This document shows positions 11,520 to 25,000 of a stretch of 64,000 nt of DNA, in pieces. A model generated the notes under the pieces. That model made no database searches, had not been told where the DNA came from, and saw only the letters and a list, made by a program, of their open reading frames with translations. This DNA is from Oreocharis arfaki (lineage: Eukaryota; Chordata; Aves; Passeriformes; Paramythiidae). Each line of letters opens with the position of its first letter. Position 1 is the stretch's first letter. The translations under genes were made by a program, and so were the position numbers. Location of the stretch: assembly GCA_013398015.1 (NCBI GenBank), contig VZRR01010905.1, forward strand, positions 124,001 through 188,000, read 5' to 3'.

Positions 11520-12161
11520 ACCTCAAAAAGTATTTCTCATCTGATGAAGCTTTTCCCAGCCAGTCATTCAGACACGAACTTTAATTTGGACAAGCCTCCT
11601 CTGTTTACAGTATTTGCTACGAGATGTCATGTGAACGCAAAAGCTGTTTTCAAGCAATGTACTGCTAGGTGGGGTCATGCCTCAGTATGAATACTTCAAC
11701 TGAAGCAACAGCTGTACAAGAATTAGTGTTTTCAATTGCAAAAGTCAATTCCCTCGCCTTTCATTTGTACTGCTGAGAAGTTTGTTACTATCTCTCTTTT
11801 ACATTTTTAGCCAGACATGGAAAAATTTGCATCTGATATTTCTGTTTAACATAGAGCTTGTCATAGCTACTATACAAACTCTCTCCAAAAGGGGTGCAGG
11901 AGAAGCTCAGCCTACATTTTATGAATGAGCACACCTTGCTCCAAAACTGCAGAATTTTCTCTACTGCTATTTCTTCCTTTGTTCTCAAATTGTTGACGTC
12001 TTAAAAAAGAAAAAAAAGCAAGTTTTCTTGTAAGAGATCTGTACAGCAACAGGGCAATGGTTCAGATAGAATACAAGGATTCCTAAGGAACCAAGATTAT
12101 GCAGTAGATGTTTATATTAAACCCATCCAATAACTAAATACTGCATACCATTTACAGCTTG

Positions 12162-12167
12162 AATAAA
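12162..12167 (+). terminator. NPAT: Poly(A) signal, NPAT (likely main)
   Basis: Canonical AATAAA about 1.2 kb past the NPAT stop, followed by a T/GT-rich stretch (gttgtgtgtcttg) suitable as a downstream element. Confidence 0.65.
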
Positions 12168-12190
12168 TATTTTTGTTTTAATTAAAAGTT

Positions 12191-12630
12191 GTGTGTCTTG
12201 ATTAATGTTTTTAAGTCCGCTAAGCAGCTTTGCAGATACTGAAGAGACAAGTCCTGGTGGTCAGTTGTTTCTGAAGACAAAGAGTCCAGTACTAAGCACT
12301 AAGTTCTAATAGCAATTGTCAGAGGGGCTAGGCCAGGCAAGCACAAAAATTCTCTTAAGCATAAAATGCTTAATAGTGACATTTAAAAATAATTTGCTGT
12401 TTGAGACCTAATGTAACTCTTGCCTGGGACATCCACTACCCACCCTAATCTTTCAGCTCAGGCACTCTGGTACTGCTGAAGATGTGAAGTATCCTTTCAC
12501 GTCTTCACTACCAAACTGCTGTCATACATCAGCAATTTTTAGGAGAAAACCGCCATTTCCAGTAGCAGCACTGCATGAGTTACCAGGAGCATTCCTTTTC
12601 AAGGGCCTTTGAGAAATGATATGTCAGTGA
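12191..12630. other. Convergent intergenic spacer between NPAT and ACAT1
   Basis: About 440 bp between the presumed 3' ends of two convergent genes. It contains an 11-bp hairpin at 12478-12506 and no reading frame or repeat that I recognise. Confidence 0.6.
12478..12506. other. Inverted repeat / hairpin between convergent gene ends
   Basis: GAAGATGTGAA (12478-12488) is followed by a 7-base loop and TTCACGTCTTC (12496-12506). The arms are complementary over 11 positions, with one T/G wobble. Confidence 0.6.
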
Positions 12631-12639
12631 CAGAGGGAG

Positions 12640-12894
12640 CCATAGTTAATATTCTTTATTGTCAGATTTCAAGCCAAAATTATAATTTGACATTGTTTAC
12701 TTGTACTGTATAAAAACTTGCACTGATAAAGCAATCGAAGCCCAGGTGTCTGGATCAGTAATCATTGATGCTTTAGGAAATTTTAGAATAGCAGTTACAG
12801 AATTCACCCACTGATTGATAAATAAGATGTAACAGCTACCACTCATAATTTTGATCAGAGAGCATTTAAGGCGGTGTTTCTGTTGCTGCTCGGG
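12640..12894 (-). other. ACAT1: ACAT1 3' UTR
   Basis: It lies between the ACAT1 stop (12895-12897) and the minus-strand AATAAA at 12655-12660. The cleavage point is inferred. Confidence 0.6.
12655..12660 (-). terminator. ACAT1: Poly(A) signal, ACAT1
   Basis: TTTATT on the plus strand is AATAAA on the minus strand, about 235 bp past the ACAT1 stop codon. This gives a short 3' UTR (about 12640-12894). Confidence 0.65.
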
Positions 12895-13015
12895 CTACAG
12901 CTTCTGTATCAGTATTGCAGAAGCACCTCCTCCTCCATTGCAGATTCCTGCAAGACCATATTGTCCTTGTTTCAAAGCATGGGCCATGTGAACAACAATT
13001 CTTGCTCCAGACATT
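12895..13015 (-). CDS. ACAT1: ACAT1 exon 12 (terminal)
   Basis: It encodes MSGARIVVHMAHALKQGQYG, then LAGICNGGGGASAILIQKL and TAG (12895-12897). It contains the Cys of CNGGGGAS that acts as acid/base in thiolases. The acceptor is ctggtatttag; the first base completes the Gly of HPIG. Confidence 0.97.
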
Positions 13016-16000
13016 CTAAATACCAGAAAAAGAAAAGAACATAGCTTAGTTTAAAGGAAATTCTTAATTTGACCTGCACTGGGCAGTTGGCAGAATATAG
13101 TACCAACAAAAAGACCAAACCATTCCTTTCATCTACAGTTACACGTGATACAGATTAAGTACTGGACCTAGAGAGGAATAAACACAAAGGTTCTTAAACA
13201 TGGGAGTTTTTGTATATCTGAAGTTTCTTCGGGAAAAATAAATCACCTCTCTGTCAGTCTGTATATTACAGAGTATCTCTACATGCAGCAAAGCTCTTTC
13301 AAGGAAGGGAACAAATCTCTCACGACCAATAATGATTAAATTCAAACATACTCTTGCTTGCTTAAAACTTGTTTAGCTAGAAGACAATGCCTCTGTGCAC
13401 AGCAAAACCCAGAGCTTATTTTGCTTACCCTATTGGATGTCCCAGAGAGACAGCACCTCCATTAATATTTACTTTTTGTGGATCAATGCCCAGCATTTTA
13501 ATATTGGCCAGCACCACAACGCTGAATGCTTCGTTAATTTCCCACATTGCAATATCTTCTTTTTTCAGGCCTGTCTCACTTAGAATCTAGAAATAACAAA
13601 AATTAATTACTACCATGAAAGAATTAGGAAACTAAGTATAGAAATAAGTGGTCTATTTTGAAGTCAGTGACTCAGGCTGCCCATACTCTGATTCACAAAT
13701 TCACATTTAGGAACCTCTTTGTCAGATGGGAAAAAGCAAAACTGAGGGACTGAAGCACAAACTTGACTTTTTACCAAAGAAGGAATGGAGAGTAGCCCAT
13801 GCCAAGGATACATTTCCATCACATTTATCACTAAGATTGCTGCTACAGTAAGTCCATTTAAACTGACCCAGTACTGCCTCACGCCGTACACTTCAGTTCC
13901 TTTTGGAATGAGTCTGTCCTTGTTCAACCATATTTATTTTGCCTTTCAGCCATACAAGCTGCAAAGCTTCAAAGTTGTAAACATGCCCAAAGTTGCTAAA
14001 AGCAGGATAGAACAATATTCTCTTTCAAAACAGGTGTGAGTAATTTGTTACTCTGAAGATCTGCATTCTAGCCTTGATCCTCTGAAAAACATCTGTTCTT
14101 TGTATTTATGGCAACATCATAATTCCAGTCCTAATTCAAGGAGACCCACTGAGGGATGAACCAACAGTGGAATGCTAGGGAAGTTTTTGGGTTTTTTCCC
14201 AAAACCCACTCAGTTTTATTCTTGCCTTGGGAACAGCATATGCAGGTGCAATTGGAAAGTCAATAGGATCGACAGCAGCATCTGCAAAAGCTAAAATAAA
14301 AGAAAAAAAAAATCACATAAGGTGTTTTAAAGACCTTGTGTTTTCACCATGCATGATTTTCTTTCATGCAACCAGCAAACACTGCCAAGACAGAAAAATT
14401 CAGAATACCATGGTCCATGAAATAGATGCATCTAAAATTTAGTGTCCTAAGTATGCCACACAATAATATTTTCAGATTTTTATTATTATTATATACAGAA
14501 AATTCTGTTCGTGAGCAGAAGTCTGCTGGTATGACACTTGAAATTTCAAGGGCTGTACTGAGAAGATGCAGCCATAATGTGAGGTAACCAGCCAGACAAT
14601 CTGAGCGCACACTCTGGGAGTATTTTCCAGAACTTTCTGAGAGATAAGAAAGATCATACCTACTATCCGTGCCAGTGGTTTGACTTTCAGTCTCTTGGCT
14701 GCCTCTGTAGTCGTCAGCACCAAAGCAGCTGCTCCATCATTCAGGGTACTGGCATTAGCAGCTGTAACTGTTCCTAGAAAAGGTAAAACATTCCTTAGAC
14801 AGAAGGGAAAGTGTTATGCAAAGCAGCTCATGTATACCCTGTTAAGGATTTTTTTCCCCTGAGTTCATTAAACATGAAGTCTCAATCATATGGTGATACC
14901 TGTTCTGCTGAGTTAACTAAAAATGAGTTGGGTTTTGGTATCTGTTTGATGAAACAAGTGCAGCCACAGGTATTTGTAGCCTTATCCCAGTACCAGTTTA
15001 GATCATGCCTTCCATGGCAGCTGCATTGCAGGCATTTTCACAGAATTCCAGCTCATAAAGTGTTGTGAGTGAGGGGCAACTTTGAGTTAGCCAGGAAGGT
15101 TGATCAATTACAGACTCAGGAAGCAACAGCAACTCTGTAAAGCCACTCCAGCTCCCATGGCTGTGGGAGCTTACACTTGGCAGAGACCAAGCCAACACGA
15201 AACTGAAACCAATCTGTGTCAGTCTTGTTAAAGTAAACATCCCACACAGAGGTGTTCACTCATTTAAGGTTCTTGGACCACCTCTTAACCCAAGCCAGTT
15301 CATGCTGCTGTGCAGCATATTTCTTTATCTCAGCAGACATTTAAAAATGAAGGAACTATCGCTGGGCATTCAAGCTCTTGTGAACAGCACTCCTCACCCT
15401 GACAAAGCATCCCTGCACTTGGCAGAAAATTAAACAGTTTTTTTAATGATATTTACCATTTTCTTTTTGGAAAACAGCTTTCAGCTTTGGAACTTTACTG
15501 AAATCGACACGTTTGTATTCTTCATCTTCTTTCACTTCTGTATCTGGCTTTCCTGAAATTCAGATCTGGTTTATTATTTTGTAGAACAGTTGACTAAACA
15601 CTGCCTTATATAAATAACTTATTTCAACAAAAAAGTGCAAATGCATGTAAAATGCAAGTCAAGAAATGTGCTTACGAAAACTGAAAAACAAAATTTCTCC
15701 TTAATCAAATTTATTCATAGCAAATCCATTTATCCTTCTCAGTGGCTGAACAAAAGGGACCAAGAGCGTATCTTTAATGTAAATTAAAACATAGATGTCC
15801 TTAAGCCATAACAAATTCAATAGCTAATCTTTCAATTAGACAAAAAAGAAAGAATACATGGTGTGTAACATTAAAGAAAAATTGAAAAACAAAAACCAGA
15901 TGACAGGTCACTGACTGCTGTTCACCAGAAAGTCTGCCTAACAGAAAATTCTTAGGTGATCAAAGTTCATGTTCCTGAGATTTGCATGTTTAAACAACAC

Positions 16001-19000
16001 CAATTTGCACTGAACACAGACAATGTTACAGCTTTCAACAAGAAACACAATTCATCTCATCACACCTGTCCACAATACCTTTTTTTGAAATAGTGACAGG
16101 AATTATTTCATTTTTCAGTACTCCTGAGTCCCAGGCTGTTTTGCTCTTGGTGTAAGAGCCTATGGCATAGGTGTCTTGTTCCTCTCGGGAAATAGTGAAC
16201 TTCTTTGCAGTATTCTCAGCACAGTTGCCCTGGGAGAAAACCAGGCCTGTTAGGTTTGGTACTTCTGAAGATGCAAAGCACAACCACAACTGAAAAAAAC
16301 TCAACCACCAGATTTCCAGAATTGAATGTGACTAATATTTGGTGTCCATTTCTGATTTACACAGTCATGAACAAGTAGTAACTTTTGGTTTTGAAACATC
16401 GTCTTCAGATTTAGTAAATGTTTTCTGGATCCAGATTATCAAAGCCATAAAAGAACTTTCCTTATAAGGCGCTTTTTTTTTCCCCTCCAGTTAAACTGCA
16501 TGCAAAAGTAAGTTTAAAGTGCTTAGAGCTGACATCTTCAGAGACTGAAGATCATTGTTCAGCCACAGAACAATACATTCACATCATTTTCCTAGTGCTT
16601 CCACTCCATTATTACCTTGCCTATTCCAAAGATTAAAAAAACAGGTCAACACAGAGCTTACTTAACCTTCAGGATCTCTAAAAACTGTAGAAATAAAAAG
16701 TATGTATCCCTTTTTTCTAATAACTGGAATGAAATAAGTAGAATGAAACAAACAAATCATTTTATATATATGTAAATCATTGTAATTATACACTCACAAA
16801 TCATTATCAACACTGTCTAAATATCCAATGATAAAATTAAAAAAATTCATTTAGTCAACTGGAAAGATCTGCCCTGGAAGAGGTTTTGTTCCACCTCTCA
16901 TTTCATCAGAAAACTCAACAAATCACACAAAACCCTTTAGTACTGTGTCCCTCCAGTTCTTCAAACAAGCAAGTTCACTTCTATGTAATTAATGAATTTA
17001 AAGTCTTCAAACCTCAAAGCACCAGCAACTTAGGCTATTGCCAAAGCACAGACGAGAGTAAGTTCCTAAAGCCATCTGGTGGACTACCTTGTATGCTCTC
17101 ACACAGACTGTTAAGGCTTTCTGAGCCTACAGCAGCTACAAGAAAGACAAAAGGTTCCAAAATACTGTCCCAATCTATTAAAACTTGGTGTATTATAACC
17201 AACTCCTGGAGCTTTTCCTCACATAAAGGAACTATCAAAGCCACCACTTAGATTCCTATAAAATACTCACACTCAAAATCCATTTTAGCTGAAATGTGGA
17301 AATTAATTTCAACATTCCCACATAGCCTAAGCACTACAGCACAAAAAGAATAAATCATACACAAGTGAGGGCAGTATCAAATCTACGATGACAGTAAATA
17401 TTCTTCATGACATGTTTTCCTGTCCCCAGCAAGAACACTAACTGATCGATCAATAATGCCCTGCAGTTGTGAATTACCACAGGGACAGGTCAGAAATATT
17501 CATAAGCTGAAAGTAGCTGTTCTTTTCACACTTCTCTTCCCTGATGATTGTTCTTGACTATCTTGCATCAGTCGTTTTCCAAACCCATCCTAAGTTTGCC
17601 CTTGTTTGTCCAATTTAAGTTACCCTGCTGATGAGTAAGCACACCAGCTGACTCAAACCTTCCCACAGGAGATATGAGATATGTACACTGGGGGAGGGAA
17701 AAAACATGAGCCTGCTGGATCCTACAGAGCAGGTACCCTCAAAGACACCAAACAACTTCATCGCTCCATCCTCCTCAGATGGAGCAACAAGCAACAGCAA
17801 TCCATCAGTAGCAGAATTAATTTTTCCCTTAATCCTTACTCTAGGCTATTGAGACAGCAGAGACAGGTAAATTTGACACACAAATTGCTGTGCTGTTTCG
17901 GTCATCTGTCCAGCCCCTCCATTACAGCTACTGCAGGAAACCTGGAAATGGAAGGCTTTTTCCTCCTCATTTCCCGGCTTGCTAGATGAAGCAGTTTCAT
18001 AATAACTATAAGCAAGCTCTTCAGATCTGCATCAGGTCTATCTATGGTTGACACATTAGCACTGTGCAGGAATATTTACCATATGGATATGGTTATAAGC
18101 ATCTGTCAGCCCATCTTTCACTATCAGGTCTTCCAGCTTTACTCCCCCGTAAGGTGTTGCCCCTCTGCTCATCGTGTAGGGAACATTAGACATGCTCTCC
18201 ATTCCACCAGCAACCATGACATCCTGCCCAAAGGAAGCAAGATAAAATCAATAATCATGCAGTGTGTTCTCCATGACTTCTTGCAGGAACAAATATTAGC
18301 AAAAGCTTAAGCACGGGCGTTTCATATTCCTGCGGAATCTTAAAGAAAGAGTCAAAAAAACCCTTTAAGCACTTAAAAAGCAAGCAGCAGGAACAACTGA
18401 AGATAGTTAATCCAACCTGGCAGAACAACTGACTTCTGTATGGTATGCAGCTTTAGAAAGCTGCAAGACCCATGTTGATCTCTTAGACTTCTATGTCAAA
18501 AACTTCCAAAATCAAACTAGAAATTTTACTTCTACAAGGTTTTTTTTTTCCCCTGTAAGTTTCTCATTTTTCTTCTTTATTCCAAGCTCCTTATCCCTCT
18601 GGAACAAACAACAGTCAGAATTAATGGTATGTGAAGAGACAGGAGATTGACAAGTACCTGCAGTCTTGCATAATATTGTTTCATCTTACTATATAAAAAC
18701 AGATGTCTTACTATATGACTTTCTCATCTGAAAAGGCCACAAAAAAAGACAATTAGCAAATGATGATTACTTAACTTGAATCATTATGGGCATTTATAAG
18801 CTAATGTACTTTTCAAGCTGAAACAAAGCACACAGAAAACCTGCAAAGCTACAGGGACTGTAAGTATACCCACTGTTGAGCAGGCTGTAGCCCCAAAATC
18901 TCTAGGATTCCGGGATGTGAAGAATAGACACAGTTGTGTTTAATGGCATATTTGAAATACAGATAAGTGTAAGAAAAATACACAGCAGCATGAGTCCTTG

Positions 19001-22000
19001 AGAGCTCAATAGGGCTGTTCATATAAATTCAAAACCATTTTACACAAAACAGCAATAGGAAGATGAAAGCTTTTTTGGTTTCTTTATATTAAGACTCAGA
19101 CAAATACTGGCTTGGTTCAGAATAGATTATAAACTAGATGCAGAAACATGACATGAAGTAATAAAGAAGAGAAAGGAGGCTGGAGACAAAACTATTGAAA
19201 AGACAGATAAATTGGAAAGGCAGTGGAGATATAGAAGCAGCAGCAGATCAGAGAAACAAGAGTCCCTGGTATTTCAGTTCCATAATGTGCAAGGCCTGGA
19301 GAGAGCCAATGCAATTGTTTATATAATGGTGTACACTGACTCAAGCCACAGGGAACCATCACTGACTCTCGTACCACGGATACCTCACAGTCCACAGCCA
19401 GGAAAAATAAACCAATACCATACCCCCACCCTCCCCATAATTTACAGCTCTAAGAGACTAATAACTGGCTGAGTCTCTGCTTTTCCTGAGACTGGCAGCA
19501 CAGCTTGTATGACTAAATCAGCTGAAAACTCCAGTTCTATCCAGAGCTCATGGCCTGCATCTGTCAAACCAACCAAAGGCACAACCACTCTCATGAACTC
19601 CTTGGATATAAATGACTAAATCCAAATGTAGCTGTTTACAAAGACGTGCTGGGTCTGGTTCAAAGTCTGATGACAAGATTTCCACCAACTTCAGCAGGCC
19701 CCAGACAAAGTGCTGTTCTCTGCAGGGCAAGGCCAAAGCAGTAAAGCAGTTGCTTAACTCCAGTTACACTGTGATTTCCACAGAAGGAACACCAAAACTT
19801 AAATATTTTACTTTTGTTCTAAACACACATATGAAAGTATTCCTCACTTATGAGCCACTTACTTTTTAAGCCAAAAATATATAACTGAAGTGACGATATT
19901 TTCACCTCAGAGAACCAAAGATGCTGCCAAAATACTTTGGGTATGGAATTAAAAACAAAACTGAAATGTTTTTCTTCACATTCACACTTCTCCCACATCT
20001 TTGCTGCACAGCATTTAATGGCTTACTGAAAATTACGTAGTCTCCTATCCTCTCATCAAGTGATAGAATTTTTTCCCATTGTATAGAAAATCTTGGAAGT
20101 AAGTTGACAGAGACAAGCAATTCTCCTTCATCAAGCTCTATAATGAAAAAGCTTATTCAGCAACAATAAATTCCACTTCTTCTAAAACAATAAAAAAGCC
20201 TGAAAAATCTTTAGCGTACTTGGAAACAACGTTGCTTGGGTATGTGTATTTAATTCATTTAAATGTTAAAACTGTCTGAAAGTCAAGTCACCAAAACCTA
20301 AGTCTATAAAAGTTTCTTCAGCTTTTCAAAACTGAAAGCTTGAAAATTCCCTTAATTATATTTTGGGGCTGCATCGGTAGGTGGGGTGGGGGTAGAGCAG
20401 TAGAGAGATGATGCAAATACCCCCCAAAAGAATCCACCTTGTTTGTCAGCTCTGAAAACGTCTGACAATATTCCAATATAATATTTATCTTTTTCTGTTT
20501 TAAACCAAAAAATTCTCAAATGACTATAAAATTAGGTTTGCATAAACAAAACAAACCCTTGCTAATTAGCTTTATTATCCCAAGCCAAAAACACAATCCC
20601 AAATCAAAGAGCACAGTCATTGGTAGGACAAGATCTACAACATTACCTGTATGGTTTTTCCATAGAACATCACAAAATCCACATACCTGACTCCCACACA
20701 TCAGGCTTTGTGCTGCCATCATGATCGATTTCATTCCTGAAGCACAGACTTTATTGACAGTTGTAGAAGGAGTGGCGATTGGCAGACCTGAGTCAAAGAA
20801 GTTGTTTGTACAGCTGTGTTAAAGGGCAGACTTTAGTATTTTCTTGGTGTTTCAGCAACATTCCATATGGCACCAATTTTTGTCTAAGCCCAGGATGTCC
20901 AGCTTGCACTATTTAGCCTGCCAAGGCAATTTATCTACCCTTATCCATAGTTACCATTCTTCTCAGAGACCTCTGCTGTTTCTACCCCTCCAACAACCAA
21001 CTTGTGATAAAGGAGAAGGCAAGGAAATGGAAGATCAAGGAAGGAACTCCAGAACTATTCCTGTTCCCAAAACCCTGATCCCTGCCTCTAAGCAGCATCC
21101 AAGGCTGAAAAAGCATAAATAAGCCGCAGAATTTAGCAACTGGTAAGAAGACACACCCCAGGCAAGGTTGGACAAGGCTCTGACCAACCTGGTCAAGTGA
21201 AAGATGCCTCTGCCCATGGCATGGGGTTGGAACTAGATCTGTAAGGTCCTTTCCAAACCAAAACACTCCATAATTCTGTGAAGGAAAAAAGCCATATTTA
21301 TCACTGCCTAACATGGAAGCAGTTCCTTCTCCTTCAAAAATGTACATGAACAGAGCCAAGAAAACATACAGTTTTTCCCTGACCTGCAGGCTTTCCTAGA
21401 AATACGCTAAGGTATGGAATCTCACCCCCACAGAAGAAGGGAGAAGAAAATAATTCCTGCACCCCAATAACTCTCATGTTACAGCTAACATTATACAGTG
21501 AATCCTTCCAGTGTCAGCTCCACACTCCACAGGAAGATGAGTGTAATGACATACTCATGAGCTGAACAAAACTCACTGACTCCTTATGCAAAAACACTTA
21601 AGAATGACGATATATTGAAGAAAAAAACCACCCATTTTATGAAAGATTCAGAGCAGCATCCACCATTAATGTTAAGTACTGTGGAATTACCAGCCTGGTC
21701 CCCAGTACTGTCTTCTCCAGGTTCTGCAAACGCTGTAGGCAGTAACATCCCACTTGCATGAGTGCAACACACACCCTCCACCCACCACAGGGAAAAAAGC
21801 ATCCAGACTGTCCTGACAAAAGGCTGCCCACCACTCTGCTTTAACTCCCAGCCCAATAGACTCCAGCTACATAAAGACAGAAAACCTTCAACGCCAGTGT
21901 CAAGAGAAGGAATACCTGCACCCAAGACTGCTTGTCTTGCTGGAGCTTGTCCTTGTCCAGCCTGCAGGACATTGCCCATATAGACCTCTTTCACTTCTTC

Positions 22001-25000
22001 CGCAGGGATTCCTATTAAACAAAATTGGCTTGATTCAGAATCCTTTTGACAAATGTTCCCACTTTGGTTTTCTACCAAAGACTAACGAAACTTGCCACAT
22101 CCAACCCATGTGCTAACAGAACCCAGGCCCCTGTGGGTGCATCCGAGATCTTCACCTCCATATTCACGGAGTATGGTAAACTGGTAACCTCCATGGAAGA
22201 GAATTCCCCTTTCACCCTGCAGAACAAGCTACAGTTAGTCCACTGAAGTCAACATTTCCAAGTCTCACTAATCACCTGAGAAGCTCAATTTTCATGGATG
22301 GTTAAATGCATAAAACTTTTTATGTGCTACAGTTATGTCTAAAAACAATTTTGTTTGTTTGTTTAGCAAGGGCAAGCCAAGGCCACAGCAAGCTGCCACC
22401 AGAGAGAAAAGGCCTGCTCCCCTGCTGCATCACTTGCAACAGCCCTGGTGTCCAAGTTCTTGCAGTATTAAAACCCTCCTCTCCCCTAAAAAGACTTTTT
22501 TGCTAGATTGAATCCATCAGAAGGTTCACAAGGCTGTCCTTCAAGTACAGGTGCCCATGTACAAAAGGGGCGGGGAAAGGCCACTGGTCTCAGCAGCAAG
22601 TACCCTTTGCATCAGCTTACAGGTGTCATAAAAGCTCACCCTGAAAAAACAATTAGCATGTTCAATTAGATTTGGACTAGCAAAGATATCCCTAGGCAAT
22701 ATTCTGCTCCTAGAAGCAGCACTTAATTCAGATTGAACCAAAGCCTGACAGTCAACTTTACTTAAATAGCATTTGTAGATACACCTAAAAATGCCACAGG
22801 AGCAAAAGAACCCAAGACATTGCAGGGTTTTTTCATTACCAAGCAATTGAAAAGACTAATGCTGTTCTGAGGGTTTTGTCACAAGAAAAAAAATGCGTAT
22901 ACATACCTGCCCTGTCAATTGCTCCTTTAATTGCAATGGAACCAAGTTTAGTGGCTGGCAATGATGAAAGAGAGCCTTGGAAAGATCCAATAGGTGTCCT
23001 TACGGCGCTTGCTATCACCACCTCCTAAGTGCAGAAGAATGGAGTAAAAGTCACAATCTCTGTCACAACTGCACACATATACCAGGTTTTTTTAAATGTA
23101 TCCACTTTTATTCTTTCATTGATGTCACAGCTTCTCTTTTATCCTGCAAGTGTTCCAGAGCACTAAAATCTTCATTAATGCATGCAGCATGGAGAGTAAG
23201 CATAAGGAGATCGGTGTGCAGCTTCAGGAGTACAACCTTAGGCTGATGGAGCTGTGGTGAGATGGCTCACATGGCTGGAGTGCTGCCATGCAGGGATAAG
23301 GGCTCTTCAGGAAGGACAGGTCAAGAAGACAAGGCAAGGCAAGAGGGGAGAGGAGGGGCCTTGCGCTCTACGGGACAGCACAGGTGGAGTGCATTGAGCT
23401 CAGCCTTGGAATCGATGATGTTTGCCAGAATCTTGAACATCCTGGAGCAAAGGGGGATTGAAGAAAGCTGGTTGATGTTCAAAGATTACCCCTTCCAAGC
23501 TCCAGGGCAGTCCACTCCAACAAGCGGTACGTCAGGTAAAAGTACCAGGATGGACACCAAAACTCACACACAAAAATGAACCACAGAGGAGATGGAAATG
23601 GGGACAGAGGATCTGGCACACAGCCTGAGCATGCAGGGATGAGGTTATGAAAGCCAAGAAAATCTGGAAAGGGATGTCAAAGGCAATAGAAAGGGCTTCC
23701 ATGAGCACCTAAGAAGCAAGGAAAATATGGGCTTGCTGCTGAATAGGGCAGGTGACATGGTGACAAAAGGACAGCGCTGAAGTACTGAATGCCTTATTTG
23801 CCTCAGTCTTCAGTACCAAGACCAGCCTTCAGGAATGTCAGGCCCCAGACACTGGAGGGAGGGTGGAGCAAGGAAGATGCACCCTTGGTGGAAGAGGAAG
23901 AAGTAAGGGCAAAGTGGACATACATAAATCCATGGGCCCCGATCAGGTGCCCCCATGAGTTCTGTGGGAGCTGGCAGGTGACTTTTTAAGGTCACTTCCA
24001 ATAATTGTAGAATGGTCACAGCAATTGTGAGTGGTGCCCAAGGACTGAGTGAAGCCAGCACCACTCCTATCCTCAAGAAGGATAAGAAAGAGGACCCAGG
24101 GAACTACAGTCAGTCAGCCCCACCTCAATCCCCAGAAAGGCGATGAAACAACCAATCCTAAAAACCATTTACATGAACAAGAGTCATTAGCATGGATCCA
24201 CCAAGGCGAAGCCGTGCTCAGACAAACTGCCAGCCTTCCACAGTGAAGTGACTGGTTTGGTAGATGAAGGGAGAGCAGATACTGTCCACCTAAACTACAG
24301 TGAGGCTTTCACCACTGTCTCCCATAAAATCCTCACGCAGAAGCTAATGAAGTGTGGCTGGATAAGCAGACAGTGAGGTGGATAGAAAATGGCTGAATGC
24401 CAGGCTGGGGTTGGTGACAGTGGTGCAAAGTCTGGTTGGAGGCCAGTTACCAGAGGTCAGTACAGGGTCCAGTCCTGTGTAACATCTTCATTAACGAACT
24501 GGGTGATGGTGCAGTGCACCCTCAGCAGGTTTGCTGGTGACACCAAGCTGGGAGGAGTGGCTGATACACCAGAGGGTCATGCTGCCACACACAGAACTTC
24601 AACAGCAGCACCTCACCATAAATATTAATACTAGAAGGAAGGGTGCAAAGAAGACAGAGCCAAACTCTTTTCAGTGGTGACCAGTGACAGGAGCAGTACG
24701 CACAAACTGACACAAAGGAGTTCCCACTGAACATCAAGAAACACTTCTCCACTGGGAGTGTGACTGAACTCCGGCACAGGCTAACCAGAGTAGCTGTGAA
24801 GTCTCTATCCCTGGATGTATTCAAAAGCCCAGGTCCCAACAGAACGTGTAAGCAGTACTTTAAGACATTGTATGACATTCAGCCCTATGCTAGTAGCCCC
24901 TCAAAACAAGTTTACTCTTATTTCGCCTCTTAGCTTTAGTGTTACAGCCACATGCCCACCTGATAACCCTGTGAGAGTAGTATGAGAATCTGGCACCAGA

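Larger units (their letters stand above)
10960..12190 (+). other. NPAT: NPAT 3' UTR
   Basis: It runs from the TGA to a likely cleavage point just after the AATAAA at 12162-12167, about 1.2 kb. An earlier AATAAA lies at 11514-11519 and could give a shorter 3' UTR. No conserved reading frame is present. The end point is inferred from the signal and the GT-rich sequence that follows it. Confidence 0.65.

Noticed and set aside
23215..24875. Functional reverse-transcriptase gene or domesticated element
   Set aside because: Multiple frameshifts, deletions and loss of one catalytic Asp (FAGD) show a dead CR1 copy.
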